Shown: positions 45,374-54,489 of the stretch, in pieces
How the letters are laid out: the number at the start of each line of letters is the position of its first letter
Position numbering within the stretch: the first letter of the stretch is position 1
Source of the DNA: Arthrobacter sp. MYb229
GTDB taxonomy: Bacteria; Actinomycetota; Actinomycetes; Actinomycetales; Micrococcaceae
Assembly (NCBI RefSeq): GCF_002975405.1
Contig: NZ_PCPS01000005.1
Coordinates: 62,001-126,000, forward strand
DNA: 64,000 nucleotides
Direction: 5' to 3'
Notes under the pieces: model-generated
Databases searched by the model: none
Seen by the model: the letters and a program-made list of their open reading frames with translations, nothing else
Told to the model about the DNA's origin: nothing
Translations under genes and position numbers: made by a program

Positions 45374-46717
45374 ATGGCCTCACCCACCGCAGTAACCGAA
45401 TGGAACATCCCAAAACGCACCACGGGATTGGTGCTCTTTGCCTGTTGGCTGGCAATTCTGGCCGAAGGCTACGACGTCGGCGTGCTCGGTGCGGTCCTCC
45501 CGGCCCTCGCCGAGTACAAAGAATGGTCGCTCACCCCTCTCGAACTGGGCGGCCTCGGCGCCTACGCGCTGGTCGGCATGCTGTTTGGCGCCCTGTTTAT
45601 CGGGACCCTAAGCGACGTTATCGGCCGCAAGCGGATGCTACTGCTCGCCATGGTGATCTTCACTATCACCCAAGCAGGTGCGGCATTTGCCCCCACACCT
45701 GAAATCTTCGGACTGTTCCGGTTCCTCGGCGGCCTGGGAATGGGCGGGATCATACCGGTGGCAGCGGCCCTGACCATCGAATATTCCGCGCCTCGAAAAC
45801 GATCGCTGAACTACGGCATCATGTATTCGGGATACTCCTTGGGAATTGTTGCCGCTGCTCTGGTTGCCATGGCGCTCCTTCCGGTACTTGGCTGGCGTTG
45901 GGTTGTAGCTGTCGGCGCATTGCCGGTTGTGCTGCTGCCGATTATCGCCTGGATTCTCCCTGAATCCTTGGAGTACTTGGTGTCCAAGGGACGCCTGGCC
46001 GAAGCCAAGGCACTGGCCTCGAAGCTCAAGGTGCCCAATTACCAGCCGGTCGCTCCGGCTCAGCCAGGCAGAAAGATTCCTTGGCGAGAAGTCATGTCGG
46101 CGATGTTCTCTGGTAAATACCTGCGTTCCACGGTCTTTTTCTGGATTTCACTGTTTTGCGGCATGGTGCTGGTCTATGGCCTGAACACTTGGCTGCCGCA
46201 AATCATGCGCAAAGCTGGCTACGACCTCGGGTCCTCGCTGACTTTCTTGTTGGTCTTCTCCTTGGCCTCGGCCGTCGGCGGATTGATCCTCGGATATCTG
46301 GCTGATAAATACGGCCAGAAGACCATCCTGGTGATCTTCTATCTGCTGGGGGCTGGTGGAATCTTGCTGCTGATGTTTCCGAACACCATGTTTATCAACC
46401 TGTGCTTTGTCGCCTTCGCCGGTATTGGTTCGATCTCCACCTCGTTGGTGCTCACCGGCTACATTGCCGACTACTATCCAGCGGCCCAACGCGGCACCGC
46501 CACCGGCTGGGCGTTGTCTTTCGCCCGCATTGGTGCAATATCGGGTCCCATCATCGGTGGCTGGATCGCGGCAACGGGGATTAGCTTCGAATTCAATTTT
46601 GTCTTCTTCGCAATCGTTGGAGTCGTAGCGGCGATTGCGGTGTCCCTGATACCACCGCGAATCGTGGAGAACCGGTCCCCAAATACCGCCGTCGAACGCG
46701 AGCTAGCAGTGGACTAA
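45374..46717 (+). CDS. MFS aromatic acid:H+ symporter family permease
   Basis: A 447-residue, 12-helix transporter of the AAHS group. The first helix AEGYDVGVLGAVLP carries the conserved acidic residue. The loop 2-3 motif is GTLSDVIGRKRML, and ESLEYLVSKGR follows helix 6. Relatives import benzoate, 4-hydroxybenzoate, gentisate and similar acids. AGGAG lies 6 nt before the ATG. It is divergent from the thioesterase gene, and both may share a control region at 45267-45373. Confidence 0.92.
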   Translation: MASPTAVTEWNIPKRTTGLVLFACWLAILAEGYDVGVLGAVLPALAEYKEWSLTPLELGGLGAYALVGMLFGALFIGTLSDVIGRKRMLLLAMVIFTITQAGAAFAPTPEIFGLFRFLGGLGMGGIIPVAAALTIEYSAPRKRSLNYGIMYSGYSLGIVAAALVAMALLPVLGWRWVVAVGALPVVLLPIIAWILPESLEYLVSKGRLAEAKALASKLKVPNYQPVAPAQPGRKIPWREVMSAMFSGKYLRSTVFFWISLFCGMVLVYGLNTWLPQIMRKAGYDLGSSLTFLLVFSLASAVGGLILGYLADKYGQKTILVIFYLLGAGGILLLMFPNTMFINLCFVAFAGIGSISTSLVLTGYIADYYPAAQRGTATGWALSFARIGAISGPIIGGWIAATGISFEFNFVFFAIVGVVAAIAVSLIPPRIVENRSPNTAVERELAVD

Positions 46718-47391
46718 TCCGCAGGAATTTACCCCCGTATTTGTGCAGGCACGGCTTCGGATCACGCTTTCTCGCGTGGGCCGAGGCCGTGTTCGCTTGC
46801 GTGCAAGAAGGGAAAACCTTCTACCGCGACTTGCCCATGCACTCGGCTGTGCAGCAGCCGATGCAAGCACCGCTGCCCGGGTCGATTCCAGGTTCTGCAC
46901 CGCCGTGCCATGATCTCCGGACCCGAAGCGACCGATCGCAGTTCGTACCTGGTGGCGCAAACTGATCAAGGCACATTCCCCAATTCCTATCGGCGCGGTT
47001 CGATGGGCGGCCGCAGTATTGGCGCAGTTCATGCCGCGAATGCACTCATCGGCGCCGCTGGTTCGCTTCAGTGCCATTGCGTTTGACGCTCCGGAGTTCA
47101 CCGCACATCGCGGATGCAACTCCGCCGTTGCTGAAACGGAAGCTCCACCGATTCAGCTTAGCTCCGCAGAATTCAGGACCTGCAGTTCGCGCACCTCGCC
47201 ATTGACCGCTGGATCCACCTTGGTGGATTGCGCTCTGGGCGACTTCCGAATCGCCCATAACAAACACAAAAATCATCGGATGGGCCGGCGATGTGCGCAG
47301 GTAATTTGAGCTGGCCATGCCCGGCGTTCCCCATGTTCTTTGGATGGGATCTCGTCTCACGAGAATTCCGGGTTCGTCCCAAGCCTGTACC
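46718..47391. other. Long intergenic stretch without a recognised gene
   Basis: Apart from a hairpin at its left end, I see no frame here with a start signal or family motif. Short frames on both strands are compositional. The stretch may hold decayed gene remnants, but no family could be named. Confidence 0.5.
46750..46791 (+). terminator. Hairpin terminator after the aromatic acid permease gene
   Basis: A stepped stem pairs CACGGC (46750-46755) with GCCGTG (46786-46791), TCGG (46757-46760) with CCGA (46781-46784), and inner CACGC with GCGTG, around a 6-nt loop. Only TTCGCTTG follows, so the T-run is weak. Confidence 0.6.
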
Positions 47392-47448
47392 TCTCTTTGC
47401 TCCCGCGGTGATCGCTGCGCAAGCCAGCGAGCCACGGGAGCAAAGAGA
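47392..47448 (-). terminator. Large stem-loop after the MBL-MFS operon
   Basis: Arms 47392-47405 and 47435-47448 are perfect 14-nt reverse complements. An inner 6-bp stem pairs 47412-47417 with 47425-47430. It lies 25 nt past the MFS stop. Confidence 0.75.
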
Positions 47449-47472
47449 ATGCCCAAAACCCCTACTGGATTG

Positions 47473-48960
47473 TCAGCCGGTGAACGTGAAACTGGTTTGC
47501 AGCTTGCGGGCCGTCCGGTCTGGATTGAGCATCAGTACGCAGAAGATGCCAACGACGACCAGGTAGATTCCGATCATCCCGAACGAAGAGTTCATCCCCT
47601 GTGCCAGCAATGCAGCCATTTCAGCCGTATCCGCAACGCCCTTGGGGCTGGGCACGTACCCCGCCCGATCCATCAGACCACCCACCATGGCTGGAGCGAT
47701 CACGCCGCCCACCGAGGCCAGCCCCGTCAACGTGGCCATAATTGCCGCACGCTGCTTGGAACAGACGCTGAAGGCGATCGCAGTTGGTGCCAGCGGATAG
47801 ATCATGGCCGTGCCGGCTCCCAAGGTCAACATGGCCACCGCGGCGTACCCCGAGAGGAATGGAAGAATCGAGAAGCACACGCCCGAGATCAGCAAGGTTG
47901 CCCCGAAAAGTGCACCGAGCGCCCAACGCACGGTAACCCCACGTTTCATCAGGTAGCGCGAGCCGAAGCCCAGAATCAACAGCGCGATCGCGCCGACAAC
48001 CCAGGGGAATGTCGAGACGAGGCCAATCATTTCTGGAGACAGCGCCACCACAGAACCTAGATATTTCGGGGACCAAGTCGTCAGGAAACCTTGAGCCCAG
48101 AAGCATCCAGCACCAGCCAACACCGCGGCTACGAACATCCAAGATCCTAGAACGCGTCTGATTGGCACTATCTTCAGCAGATCCGACGAATCGGCAATAC
48201 TGCCGGTACCGTTCGGCTCGAATTCTGCCACCGGCTCCGAGGGGTCCTCGGCCTTCTTCGGTGCCTCAGGTGCAATCGGCCGCGCATCCTGGGTCTTGTC
48301 CTGAGACCGCGCTTTGCCGTCTTTGGAATGGCTGAAGGGTCCATCGCGGCCGACAATGAGCCAGGCCAGGCTCCAGAGCAATCCGACAAGTCCCAAGAAG
48401 CCGAAGGCCCAACGCCAGCCCAAGGCTGGGTGGGCAATAATCCAGGCCAGGGCAGGTGCAGCGAGAATCGGACCTAAGGTAGAGCCTGCGGCGATAATGC
48501 TGCTGGGCAGCCCGCGCTCTTTAGGCTTAAACCATCCGTGGGCATGCTGCAGTGAAATGGGCGTGGCGGGACCTTCGGCACCGCCCAAAAAGATACGGGT
48601 CACCAGCAGGACCGCGGCGCCTCCGCCAAAGAGCATGGGGAACTGCAGGACAGCCCACGCTATGCCCATGGTCAAGAGGATCCAACGCGTCGACACCTTA
48701 CCGGCAAGGAAACCGACCGCTACGCCAACGATGGCAAAGAGGAAGAAGAACGCGCTGCCGATGAATCCGAACTGTCCGGCGGTCAATCCCAGTTCGCGCA
48801 TCGCCGGGTCGGCGACCAGACCCAAAACAGCCTTGTCCGCAAAGTTGATTATTTGAAAGAGCACGAGCATGCCGGTGACAACCCACGCTCGTCGATTCAT
48901 CTTGCCATTGCGAATGGCAGCACTCAAGGTGTGATCGGAGAGGTTCTGTGTAGCGCTCAT
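47473..48960 (-). CDS. MFS transporter, organic-anion type
   Basis: A 495-residue, 12-helix major facilitator protein with a long charged central loop (near residues 205-260). The segments NFADKAVLGLVADPAM and GAEGPATPISLQHAHGWFKPKERGLP resemble the anion:cation symporter group that carries organic acids. Its start overlaps the MBL-fold gene stop by 4 nt. The substrate is unknown but probably matches that of the adjacent hydrolase. Confidence 0.87.
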   Translation of the reverse strand: MSATQNLSDHTLSAAIRNGKMNRRAWVVTGMLVLFQIINFADKAVLGLVADPAMRELGLTAGQFGFIGSAFFFLFAIVGVAVGFLAGKVSTRWILLTMGIAWAVLQFPMLFGGGAAVLLVTRIFLGGAEGPATPISLQHAHGWFKPKERGLPSSIIAAGSTLGPILAAPALAWIIAHPALGWRWAFGFLGLVGLLWSLAWLIVGRDGPFSHSKDGKARSQDKTQDARPIAPEAPKKAEDPSEPVAEFEPNGTGSIADSSDLLKIVPIRRVLGSWMFVAAVLAGAGCFWAQGFLTTWSPKYLGSVVALSPEMIGLVSTFPWVVGAIALLILGFGSRYLMKRGVTVRWALGALFGATLLISGVCFSILPFLSGYAAVAMLTLGAGTAMIYPLAPTAIAFSVCSKQRAAIMATLTGLASVGGVIAPAMVGGLMDRAGYVPSPKGVADTAEMAALLAQGMNSSFGMIGIYLVVVGIFCVLMLNPDRTARKLQTSFTFTG

Positions 48961-49991
48961 ACCAAGCTCCTCTTGGTTTCGGTGCCGGCAAGTTGCAACT
49001 TTACGCTTCCAATTTCAAAGACGTCGTTGTCTTCAGCAACGGAAACGGTACCGGCGAAATCTGCACGTGCGGTATCTAGCATGGCCCCCAGATCCGCGGC
49101 GCCTGGGGTGTTGGGAACGATGTGGTGCAGCACCAAGGAAGAAACGTTGGCCTTCTGCGCCACTTTGCCAACCTCGCTATATGGAGTATGCGACTCGCGC
49201 AGATGCACTTCGATCCCGTCTCGCGTGGGACCGTCCGGGAACGTAGCCAGAATCCCTGGCAGATCGATGACTTCATGCAGGAGCAGGTCGGCGCCTTGGG
49301 CGAGCTTCACGCAATTTTCGGAATACGCGGTATCACCCGAAACCACTACAGACCCATAGCGCGAGTCAATACGATAGGCGAAAGCGGGGAAGCACAAGCG
49401 ATGGTCAACAAGGATTGCTGAAATGGTGACTAGCTCATCGCGGTAGATTTCGAATGGTTCCATCTCCGGGTGCCGGTTCTCCACGGCACAGGCGCGCACA
49501 GGTTCCGGGATCTGGATGTTGTGCGCCTGGATCCATTCATGGGGCTCATCTCGCCCTTCGTCAGCCATGCGGATGACCACGTCCGAGGCAAAGACCTTGT
49601 CCAGCAGGGCGTCCACGATTTCTTCCGTGCTTGTCATTTCACGGTCGGCCACGCGCGCGGCGATCTGTTCCTCATGTTTTCGGTCGAGGGCAGGCATGCG
49701 ATTCGGCCGCCCGGGACCGTAAACCTGAATAGGACGGGTAAAGGACTCACCCGGAACTTGCCATCCGGTCACCAAGTACGCACCGAGATCGTAGATGTGA
49801 TCAGAGTGGTGATGGGTCAACAACACGGCCCGCAACTCGCCCCAATCGGCGTGCGACCGGTAGTTGCGGATACTTCCCATTCCGCAATCGATGACATAGG
49901 TTGCCCCATCGACTCGAATCGCCGTGCTGGTCCCAGCACGGGAACTGGAGACTATAGGGCCGCCTCCGGTACCGAGCGTGTAAACGCTCAT
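48957..49991 (-). CDS. Metallo-beta-lactamase fold hydrolase
   Basis: A 344-residue MBL protein of the RNase Z-like/lactonase-like shape. It begins VYTLGTGGGPI, and the metal site HHHSDH lies near residue 67, with further ligands in SGDTAYSEN and LHHIVP near the end. I chose ATG 49991 from the family start; a GTG at 50015 with AGG upstream is an alternative. It is co-transcribed with an MFS gene and divergent from a cupin gene, which suggests a catabolic lactone or ester hydrolase rather than RNA processing (inference). Confidence 0.85.
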   Translation of the reverse strand: MSVYTLGTGGGPIVSSSRAGTSTAIRVDGATYVIDCGMGSIRNYRSHADWGELRAVLLTHHHSDHIYDLGAYLVTGWQVPGESFTRPIQVYGPGRPNRMPALDRKHEEQIAARVADREMTSTEEIVDALLDKVFASDVVIRMADEGRDEPHEWIQAHNIQIPEPVRACAVENRHPEMEPFEIYRDELVTISAILVDHRLCFPAFAYRIDSRYGSVVVSGDTAYSENCVKLAQGADLLLHEVIDLPGILATFPDGPTRDGIEVHLRESHTPYSEVGKVAQKANVSSLVLHHIVPNTPGAADLGAMLDTARADFAGTVSVAEDNDVFEIGSVKLQLAGTETKRSLV

Positions 49992-50135
49992 TCCTGTTCT
50001 CTGTTTGGTATTCACATTGATGCCTAACTCGTTGTGGGCAGCAAAGGGTCCCATCGACCGCGATGCGTGAATTGCGAGGGTGTGAAAGCGTTCGGCAGTG
50101 ATGACCGAAGTGATAGAAATCATATACACCATATT

Positions 50136-50147
50136 TTGCGATCGCAA
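50136..50147. promoter_or_regulatory. Palindrome in a divergent promoter region, candidate operator
   Basis: TTGCGATCGCAA is a perfect 12-bp palindrome in the 228-nt gap between the divergent MBL-fold and cupin genes. It could be the site of the nearby PaaX-family regulator 2, but this is not established. Confidence 0.4.
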
Positions 50148-50219
50148 GACCTATTGCATATCCAATGTGATCTATGCCATGCTGAACGCGAGAGTTCGTT
50201 ACCCCACAAAGGAGTCAAA

Positions 50220-50708
50220 ATGGAGCAGCAGCAGGGTCAAGAAATCATCCTGGGCGACCTGCCCAAGGGCATTACCTTGGCAAGTGAGTCGATGGGCAAC
50301 AAAACATGGAACGTGCTTGGCCACACGTACCTTTCCAAGGTTGAAAGTTCCAGCAGCTTTGCGTGGTTGTCTCTGGATCCTTCAGGAACCGGTGTCCCGC
50401 CACACGTTCACCCGACCCAGGATGAGCACCTCTACATCATGGAGGGCACCTACACCCTCTATCTAGACGGCGAATGGTTCAAGGCCGGTCCCGGCGACAC
50501 CGTTCGCATGCCCATGGGTCTTCCGCACGCTTACTACATCAAAGATGAAAAACCGGCGAAATCGCTGTTCTGGGTCAGCCCCGCGGGACAACTCGCCACC
50601 CTCTTCGATGAACTCCATGACTTGGCAGATCCCGAGGAAGTTGTACGCCGCTCGGCGCTGCGTGACGTCAATTTCCTGCCGCCGGGATCGGTTCCCGGAG
50701 CAGACTAG
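50220..50708 (+). CDS. Cupin domain protein
   Basis: A 162-residue mono-cupin. Motif 1 is PPHVHPTQDEHLYIMEGTYTLYLDG near residues 60-84, with two His and a Glu, and motif 2 is PMGLPHAYYIKDE. ATG 50220 has AAAGGAG upstream, so the longer frame is rejected. It resembles quercetinase-like or oxalate-type small cupins without a closer assignment. It is followed by an alpha/beta hydrolase gene in the same direction. Confidence 0.85.
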   Translation: MEQQQGQEIILGDLPKGITLASESMGNKTWNVLGHTYLSKVESSSSFAWLSLDPSGTGVPPHVHPTQDEHLYIMEGTYTLYLDGEWFKAGPGDTVRMPMGLPHAYYIKDEKPAKSLFWVSPAGQLATLFDELHDLADPEEVVRRSALRDVNFLPPGSVPGAD

Positions 50709-50724
50709 AATCTATAGAAATTCC

Positions 50725-50757
50725 AAACGGCCGGCAGGAACATCCTGCTGGCCGTTT
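50725..50757 (+). terminator. Hairpin between cupin and hydrolase genes
   Basis: Arms 50725-50738 and 50744-50757 pair over 14 positions (one G-T pair) around a 5-nt loop, ending in TTT. It may attenuate read-through into the hydrolase gene, which starts 20 nt later. Confidence 0.6.
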
Positions 50758-50777
50758 ACCGGCGAAGGGAACGGTCC

Positions 50778-51521
50778 GTGACGCAAAACTCGCAAGATAG
50801 CCAAGTATTGAGTTACGGCGACCACCCCGATCAGCATCTCACCCTGGTGCACTCACGAGTTCAGCCTTCACGCGGCACCGCGGTTCTGGTCCATGGCGGC
50901 TACTGGAGGCAGCGGATCAATGCCGCGGTCATGCAGCCCATGCTCGAGGATCTATTGCAGGCGGGATGGAATGTGGCCAACGTGGAATACCGGCGCGGCC
51001 CTGAGCATCCCTGGCCCACACCATCCGTGGATGTAGCTTTGGCGATCGAGCTGATCCGGAGCACACTTCGCCGCGAAGATCGCCCCGATCGCTTGGTCCT
51101 TATCGGGCATTCGGTGGGCGGGCAGCTGGTTCTGCTCAATGCCGATCGCGCCGATGCCGTAGTAGGACTTGCACCGGTCACCAATGCCATCAAGGTCTTT
51201 GAAGAAGACCTCGGTGATTCCGCGGCCAAAGAATATTTTGAACGTACACCCAGCGATGCGCCAACGACATACCGGCAGGCCTCACCTTGCCACCAGCCGT
51301 CCCCTGCGGTGCCCATGCTCCTGGTCCACGGTCAAGATGACGACCGTGTGCCATTGGAACATACACGGCAGTATATTCAATCACTGGGAGACAAAGCTCA
51401 GCAGACAGCCATGTTTCATCCGCACTTGGACCATTTCGAGGCCATTGATCCCAAGAAGCACCATTGGGACGCGGTCCGAAACTGGATGACCCGGGCGTCA
51501 GCCAATGCGCAGGCCGAGTAA
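50778..51521 (+). CDS. Alpha/beta hydrolase, kynurenine-formamidase-like
   Basis: A 247-residue hydrolase with the HGGYWR oxyanion motif typical of kynurenine formamidase and hormone-sensitive-lipase relatives. The nucleophile elbow is IGHSVGGQ, an Asp lies in VHGQDDDRVP, and a late His lies in HLDHFEAI. It could hydrolyse formylkynurenine or an aryl ester. The GTG at 50778 has AAGGGA upstream. Its last 24 nt overlap the end of the convergent PaaX-family gene. Confidence 0.87.
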   Translation: MTQNSQDSQVLSYGDHPDQHLTLVHSRVQPSRGTAVLVHGGYWRQRINAAVMQPMLEDLLQAGWNVANVEYRRGPEHPWPTPSVDVALAIELIRSTLRREDRPDRLVLIGHSVGGQLVLLNADRADAVVGLAPVTNAIKVFEEDLGDSAAKEYFERTPSDAPTTYRQASPCHQPSPAVPMLLVHGQDDDRVPLEHTRQYIQSLGDKAQQTAMFHPHLDHFEAIDPKKHHWDAVRNWMTRASANAQAE

Positions 51522-52409
51522 CTGATTGGCATACAGCTCCGCTTGCGGCGCCAGCAGCTCATGCAATGCCAGGAACGTGTTCTTGGCCTGCGGTGCTTTC
51601 CATCCTTCGGGGAGGTATTCGAAGGGAAGGTTCGGATCACGATACGGAAAATGCCGCCAACGGGTCAGCATTGGTACATAGAAAGCGAAAGCTTCTCGTT
51701 CAAGATCCCTGCGCTGCTCATCGGATTCCACTGGCTTTGCCAGCTTTTCCTGCCAAGCCCCCAAGCGCCCTACGTACAGTTGCAAGAAGTCGGTGTACTG
51801 CTGGTCAAGCGCTTGGAGATCCCACCATTGCGCCACCCGATCTTGAATATCTTCCGGTGACATGTAGTCGGCACGGAAAAATTCAACATACCCCGATAAT
51901 CCTCGTGCGTTCAGCCGTGCTTTGGCCTGCTCAAATGCCAATTGGGGCCCGACGGCGACACCGCTTGCAACCATTCCGAAACCCATGCTCGCCAACTCCG
52001 AACGCAGTTCGTAACGGCGATTCCGCTCGCTCTCGGGCACCGAAAATATGGCCAGGATCAGAGATTCATCGGAGCTGGAGCGAGACGGGGCGAAAATCCG
52101 CTGATCGTCCTTGCGGAAGCCATCGAGAATCTCGGCGGAAAGTTGATAATGCGAATCGCTGCCGGTGCGTTCATTGATGAGCACACCACGACTTTTTAAA
52201 CGCGAAATCGTCGACCGGGACGCTTGGGACTTGATCCCCAACGCGCCGAACATCTCAACGATTGCAGATACCGGGAAGGAGCCGCTGGAGGGCTGTCCAT
52301 ACAAACCGTAGAGCGTCACCAGTAAGTTCTGGTGCTGCAATTTCATTCCCCCGATATCCACTGAAACGATGTCCTCCATTTTCTCCGCGGCCACGTTGAC
52401 AGAGCTCAA
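51498..52409 (-). CDS. PaaX-family transcription regulator 2
   Basis: A 303-residue PaaX-type protein with an N-terminal winged helix (PVSAIVEMFGALGIKSQASR, then RSTISRLKSRGVLI), a central domain with WWDLQALDQQYTDFL and a C-terminal MLTRWRHFPYRDPNLP. It is similar along its whole length to regulator 1 at 32086-32958. It probably controls the MBL/MFS and cupin/hydrolase genes. The TTG at 52409 has AGGA 6 nt upstream; an ATG at 52379 is an alternative. Confidence 0.86.
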   Translation of the reverse strand: MSSVNVAAEKMEDIVSVDIGGMKLQHQNLLVTLYGLYGQPSSGSFPVSAIVEMFGALGIKSQASRSTISRLKSRGVLINERTGSDSHYQLSAEILDGFRKDDQRIFAPSRSSSDESLILAIFSVPESERNRRYELRSELASMGFGMVASGVAVGPQLAFEQAKARLNARGLSGYVEFFRADYMSPEDIQDRVAQWWDLQALDQQYTDFLQLYVGRLGAWQEKLAKPVESDEQRRDLEREAFAFYVPMLTRWRHFPYRDPNLPFEYLPEGWKAPQAKNTFLALHELLAPQAELYANQLLGLRIG

Positions 52410-53292
52410 GTTCTATCCTAAGCGGGCAGGTGCTGATTCGCGGGCAAGACGTTCGAGCACTCGGAAACCACGACCCGATGCTAACCATGTTTTTCCGAAC
52501 ATAGCTCGACCGATCGCGGTATCACGCCAGCGACTCGACCAGAGGACTGTTTTATACCGCTGCACATCAGCGTGAATGCCACAACGGAAAGTTCCAGTCC
52601 AATGAGCTATGTCTGCATATTGAGAACCGTTTTGTCGCACGATATCGGTGACGCTTCCACCCATAATTGACGCTCTCGATCAATGAGTGGGCACTAATTC
52701 GCTTCATCAGATCGGCCTGAACTGTGAAGAGCAATGATCCGGTTGATCCCAGTATTCGATTGGCGATCGCCCAGTGGCCCGAAAGCACTCCGCGCGGAGC
52801 AAGCAGCATGTTCTGCGCGGCTTCTCCCCCGACATCCCGTAGCACTCACACTTCGTCCATCCGAGCCGAATCGCTGCATAGCCGATCCCTCGCTGCGGAT
52901 CGCGTAGAACGGCCAATCGCGCCGGCCAGGTCCGGGCACTCGGGCAACGGATGCTGCGCCTCGCACCACAAGCTCTTCCTGGGCTTACGCCAATTTCTGC
53001 TGGCAAGCCCGGAGGGGACTCCGAGTGTTTGGCGAACGCGCAACGCTCAACCAGGTCCTGTGCGGCAGCCGGCACCCGGTCTTCGAGAATCAGAAGTTCC
53101 TGGCCGACATGGAATCTTCCGGCCAGGACTTCGGATGCTTCCTCCCCGAGGAGTCCAAAGGCCATATCCGGCGTCCGGACCGGAAGAACGGGAAGCCATA
53201 ATTCGGCCAGCCCGGGTCCGAAAACCACGGGGCGCGGACCAACGAGTGGTTGCCGGCGATGGCGCTGGGAGCTGGCCCAATTAGAAGACCGA
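52410..53292. other. Long stretch without a recognised gene; possible gene remnant
   Basis: No complete gene is recognised. The left part (52410-52700) is AT-richer. From about 52950 to the TAA at 53199-53201 one plus-strand frame has strongly G/C-biased third positions, like real genes here (it reads NQVLCGSRHPVFENQKFLAD in its middle). It lacks a convincing start and family, so it may be the tail of a decayed gene. Confidence 0.45.
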
Positions 53293-53347
53293 TGCCCCGC
53301 ACAAACACTCCGTGGTCGCTACTGACCACGGAAGTTTGTGCGGGGCA
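53293..53347 (-). terminator. Long hairpin terminator of the sugar oxidation operon
   Basis: Outer arms 53293-53306 and 53334-53347 pair perfectly over 14 bp. After a small internal loop, 53310-53317 and 53324-53331 pair over 8 bp. It lies 85 nt past the isomerase stop. Confidence 0.75.
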
Positions 53348-53431
53348 GAGTTCCGGGACTAGCCATCTGGGCTCAGCTGCAAGCCCAGATCGCAGCGGGC
53401 GCATCCCGCGCGGCGGCGCAGACGCTCCGGC

Positions 53432-54433
53432 TCAGCCTTGCTTGAAGGCCGCGTCGAAGGACGTGGAGGACGCTGGAAAGTCCAGCTTCTTCAGCGCCGC
53501 CAGCGCCTCGGGCGCACCGTAGAGTCGGTCCATGCCGGCGTCCTCCCACTCGATCGAGATCGGGCCGGCATAGCCGATCGCCGCGAGCGCGCGGAAGGCG
53601 TCCTCCCACGGCACATCTCCGCGTCCGGCCGAGACGAAGTCCCAGCCGCGCCGCGGGTCGCCCCAGGGCAGGTGGGATCCGAGCCCGCCGTTGCGGCCGT
53701 TGCCCATGCGCATCCGGGTGTCCTTGCAATCCACGTGGTAGATCTTGTCCGCGAAGTCGGAGATGAACGCCACCGTGTCGATCCCCTGCCACACCATGTG
53801 GCTCGGATCCCAGTTCAGCCCGAATGCTTCACGGTGCCCGATCGCCTCCAGCGTCTTGACCGTGGACCAGTAGTCGTAGGCGATCTCCGAGGGGTGCACC
53901 TCATGGGCGAACCGCACCCCGCACTCATCGAAGACGTCCAGAATCGGGTTCCAGCGGTCCGCGAAGTCCTGGTAGCCGGCCTCGATGACCTCGCCCGGAA
54001 CGGGCGGGAACATCGCGACGTACTGCCAGATCGAGGACCCGGTGAATCCGACGACGGTGTCCACGCCCAGGCGCTGGGCCAGCCGGGCGGTGTTCTTCAT
54101 TTCCTCGGCCGCCCGCTGGCGAACGCCCTCCGGGTCGCCGTCGCCCCAGACCCGCTCACCGACGATCGCCTGGTGGCGGAAGTCGATCGGGTCATCACAG
54201 ACCGCCTGGCCCTTCAAATGATTGGAGATGGCCCAGACCTTCAGGCCGTGGCGTTGCAGAATGCCGAGGCGCTCGGCGATGTAGTCGTCATCGTCCCAGC
54301 GCCAGGCGTCGAGGTGCTCTCCGGAGACGGCGATCTCCAGGCCGTCGTAGCCCCAGCCCGCGGCGAGACGGGCCACTTCTTCCAGCGGCAGGTCGGCCCA
54401 CTGGCCGGTGAACAGGGTGAAATCGCGTGCCAT
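53432..54433 (-). CDS. Sugar phosphate isomerase/epimerase family TIM-barrel protein
   Basis: A 333-residue xylose-isomerase-like TIM barrel. Probable metal ligands lie in [24 protein letters not shown] and SIEWED, in the family order. ATG 54433 has AAAGGAG upstream; the frame extending further is a shadow. It follows the Gfo/Idh oxidoreductase, a pair common in inositol and keto-sugar pathways, so it probably acts on the oxidised sugar. The exact substrate is unknown. Confidence 0.9.
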   Translation of the reverse strand: MARDFTLFTGQWADLPLEEVARLAAGWGYDGLEIAVSGEHLDAWRWDDDDYIAERLGILQRHGLKVWAISNHLKGQAVCDDPIDFRHQAIVGERVWGDGDPEGVRQRAAEEMKNTARLAQRLGVDTVVGFTGSSIWQYVAMFPPVPGEVIEAGYQDFADRWNPILDVFDECGVRFAHEVHPSEIAYDYWSTVKTLEAIGHREAFGLNWDPSHMVWQGIDTVAFISDFADKIYHVDCKDTRMRMGNGRNGGLGSHLPWGDPRRGWDFVSAGRGDVPWEDAFRALAAIGYAGPISIEWEDAGMDRLYGAPEALAALKKLDFPASSTSFDAAFKQG

Positions 54434-54489
54434 CCTTGTACTCCTTTGCTCGGTTCCTTCGTGCTGAGATGCGGTGCGGTGCGCTGGGC

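Noticed and set aside
46703-47456. Minus-strand frames in the gap after the aromatic acid permease
   Set aside because: No ribosome sites, no family motifs and erratic composition; treated as non-coding or decayed.
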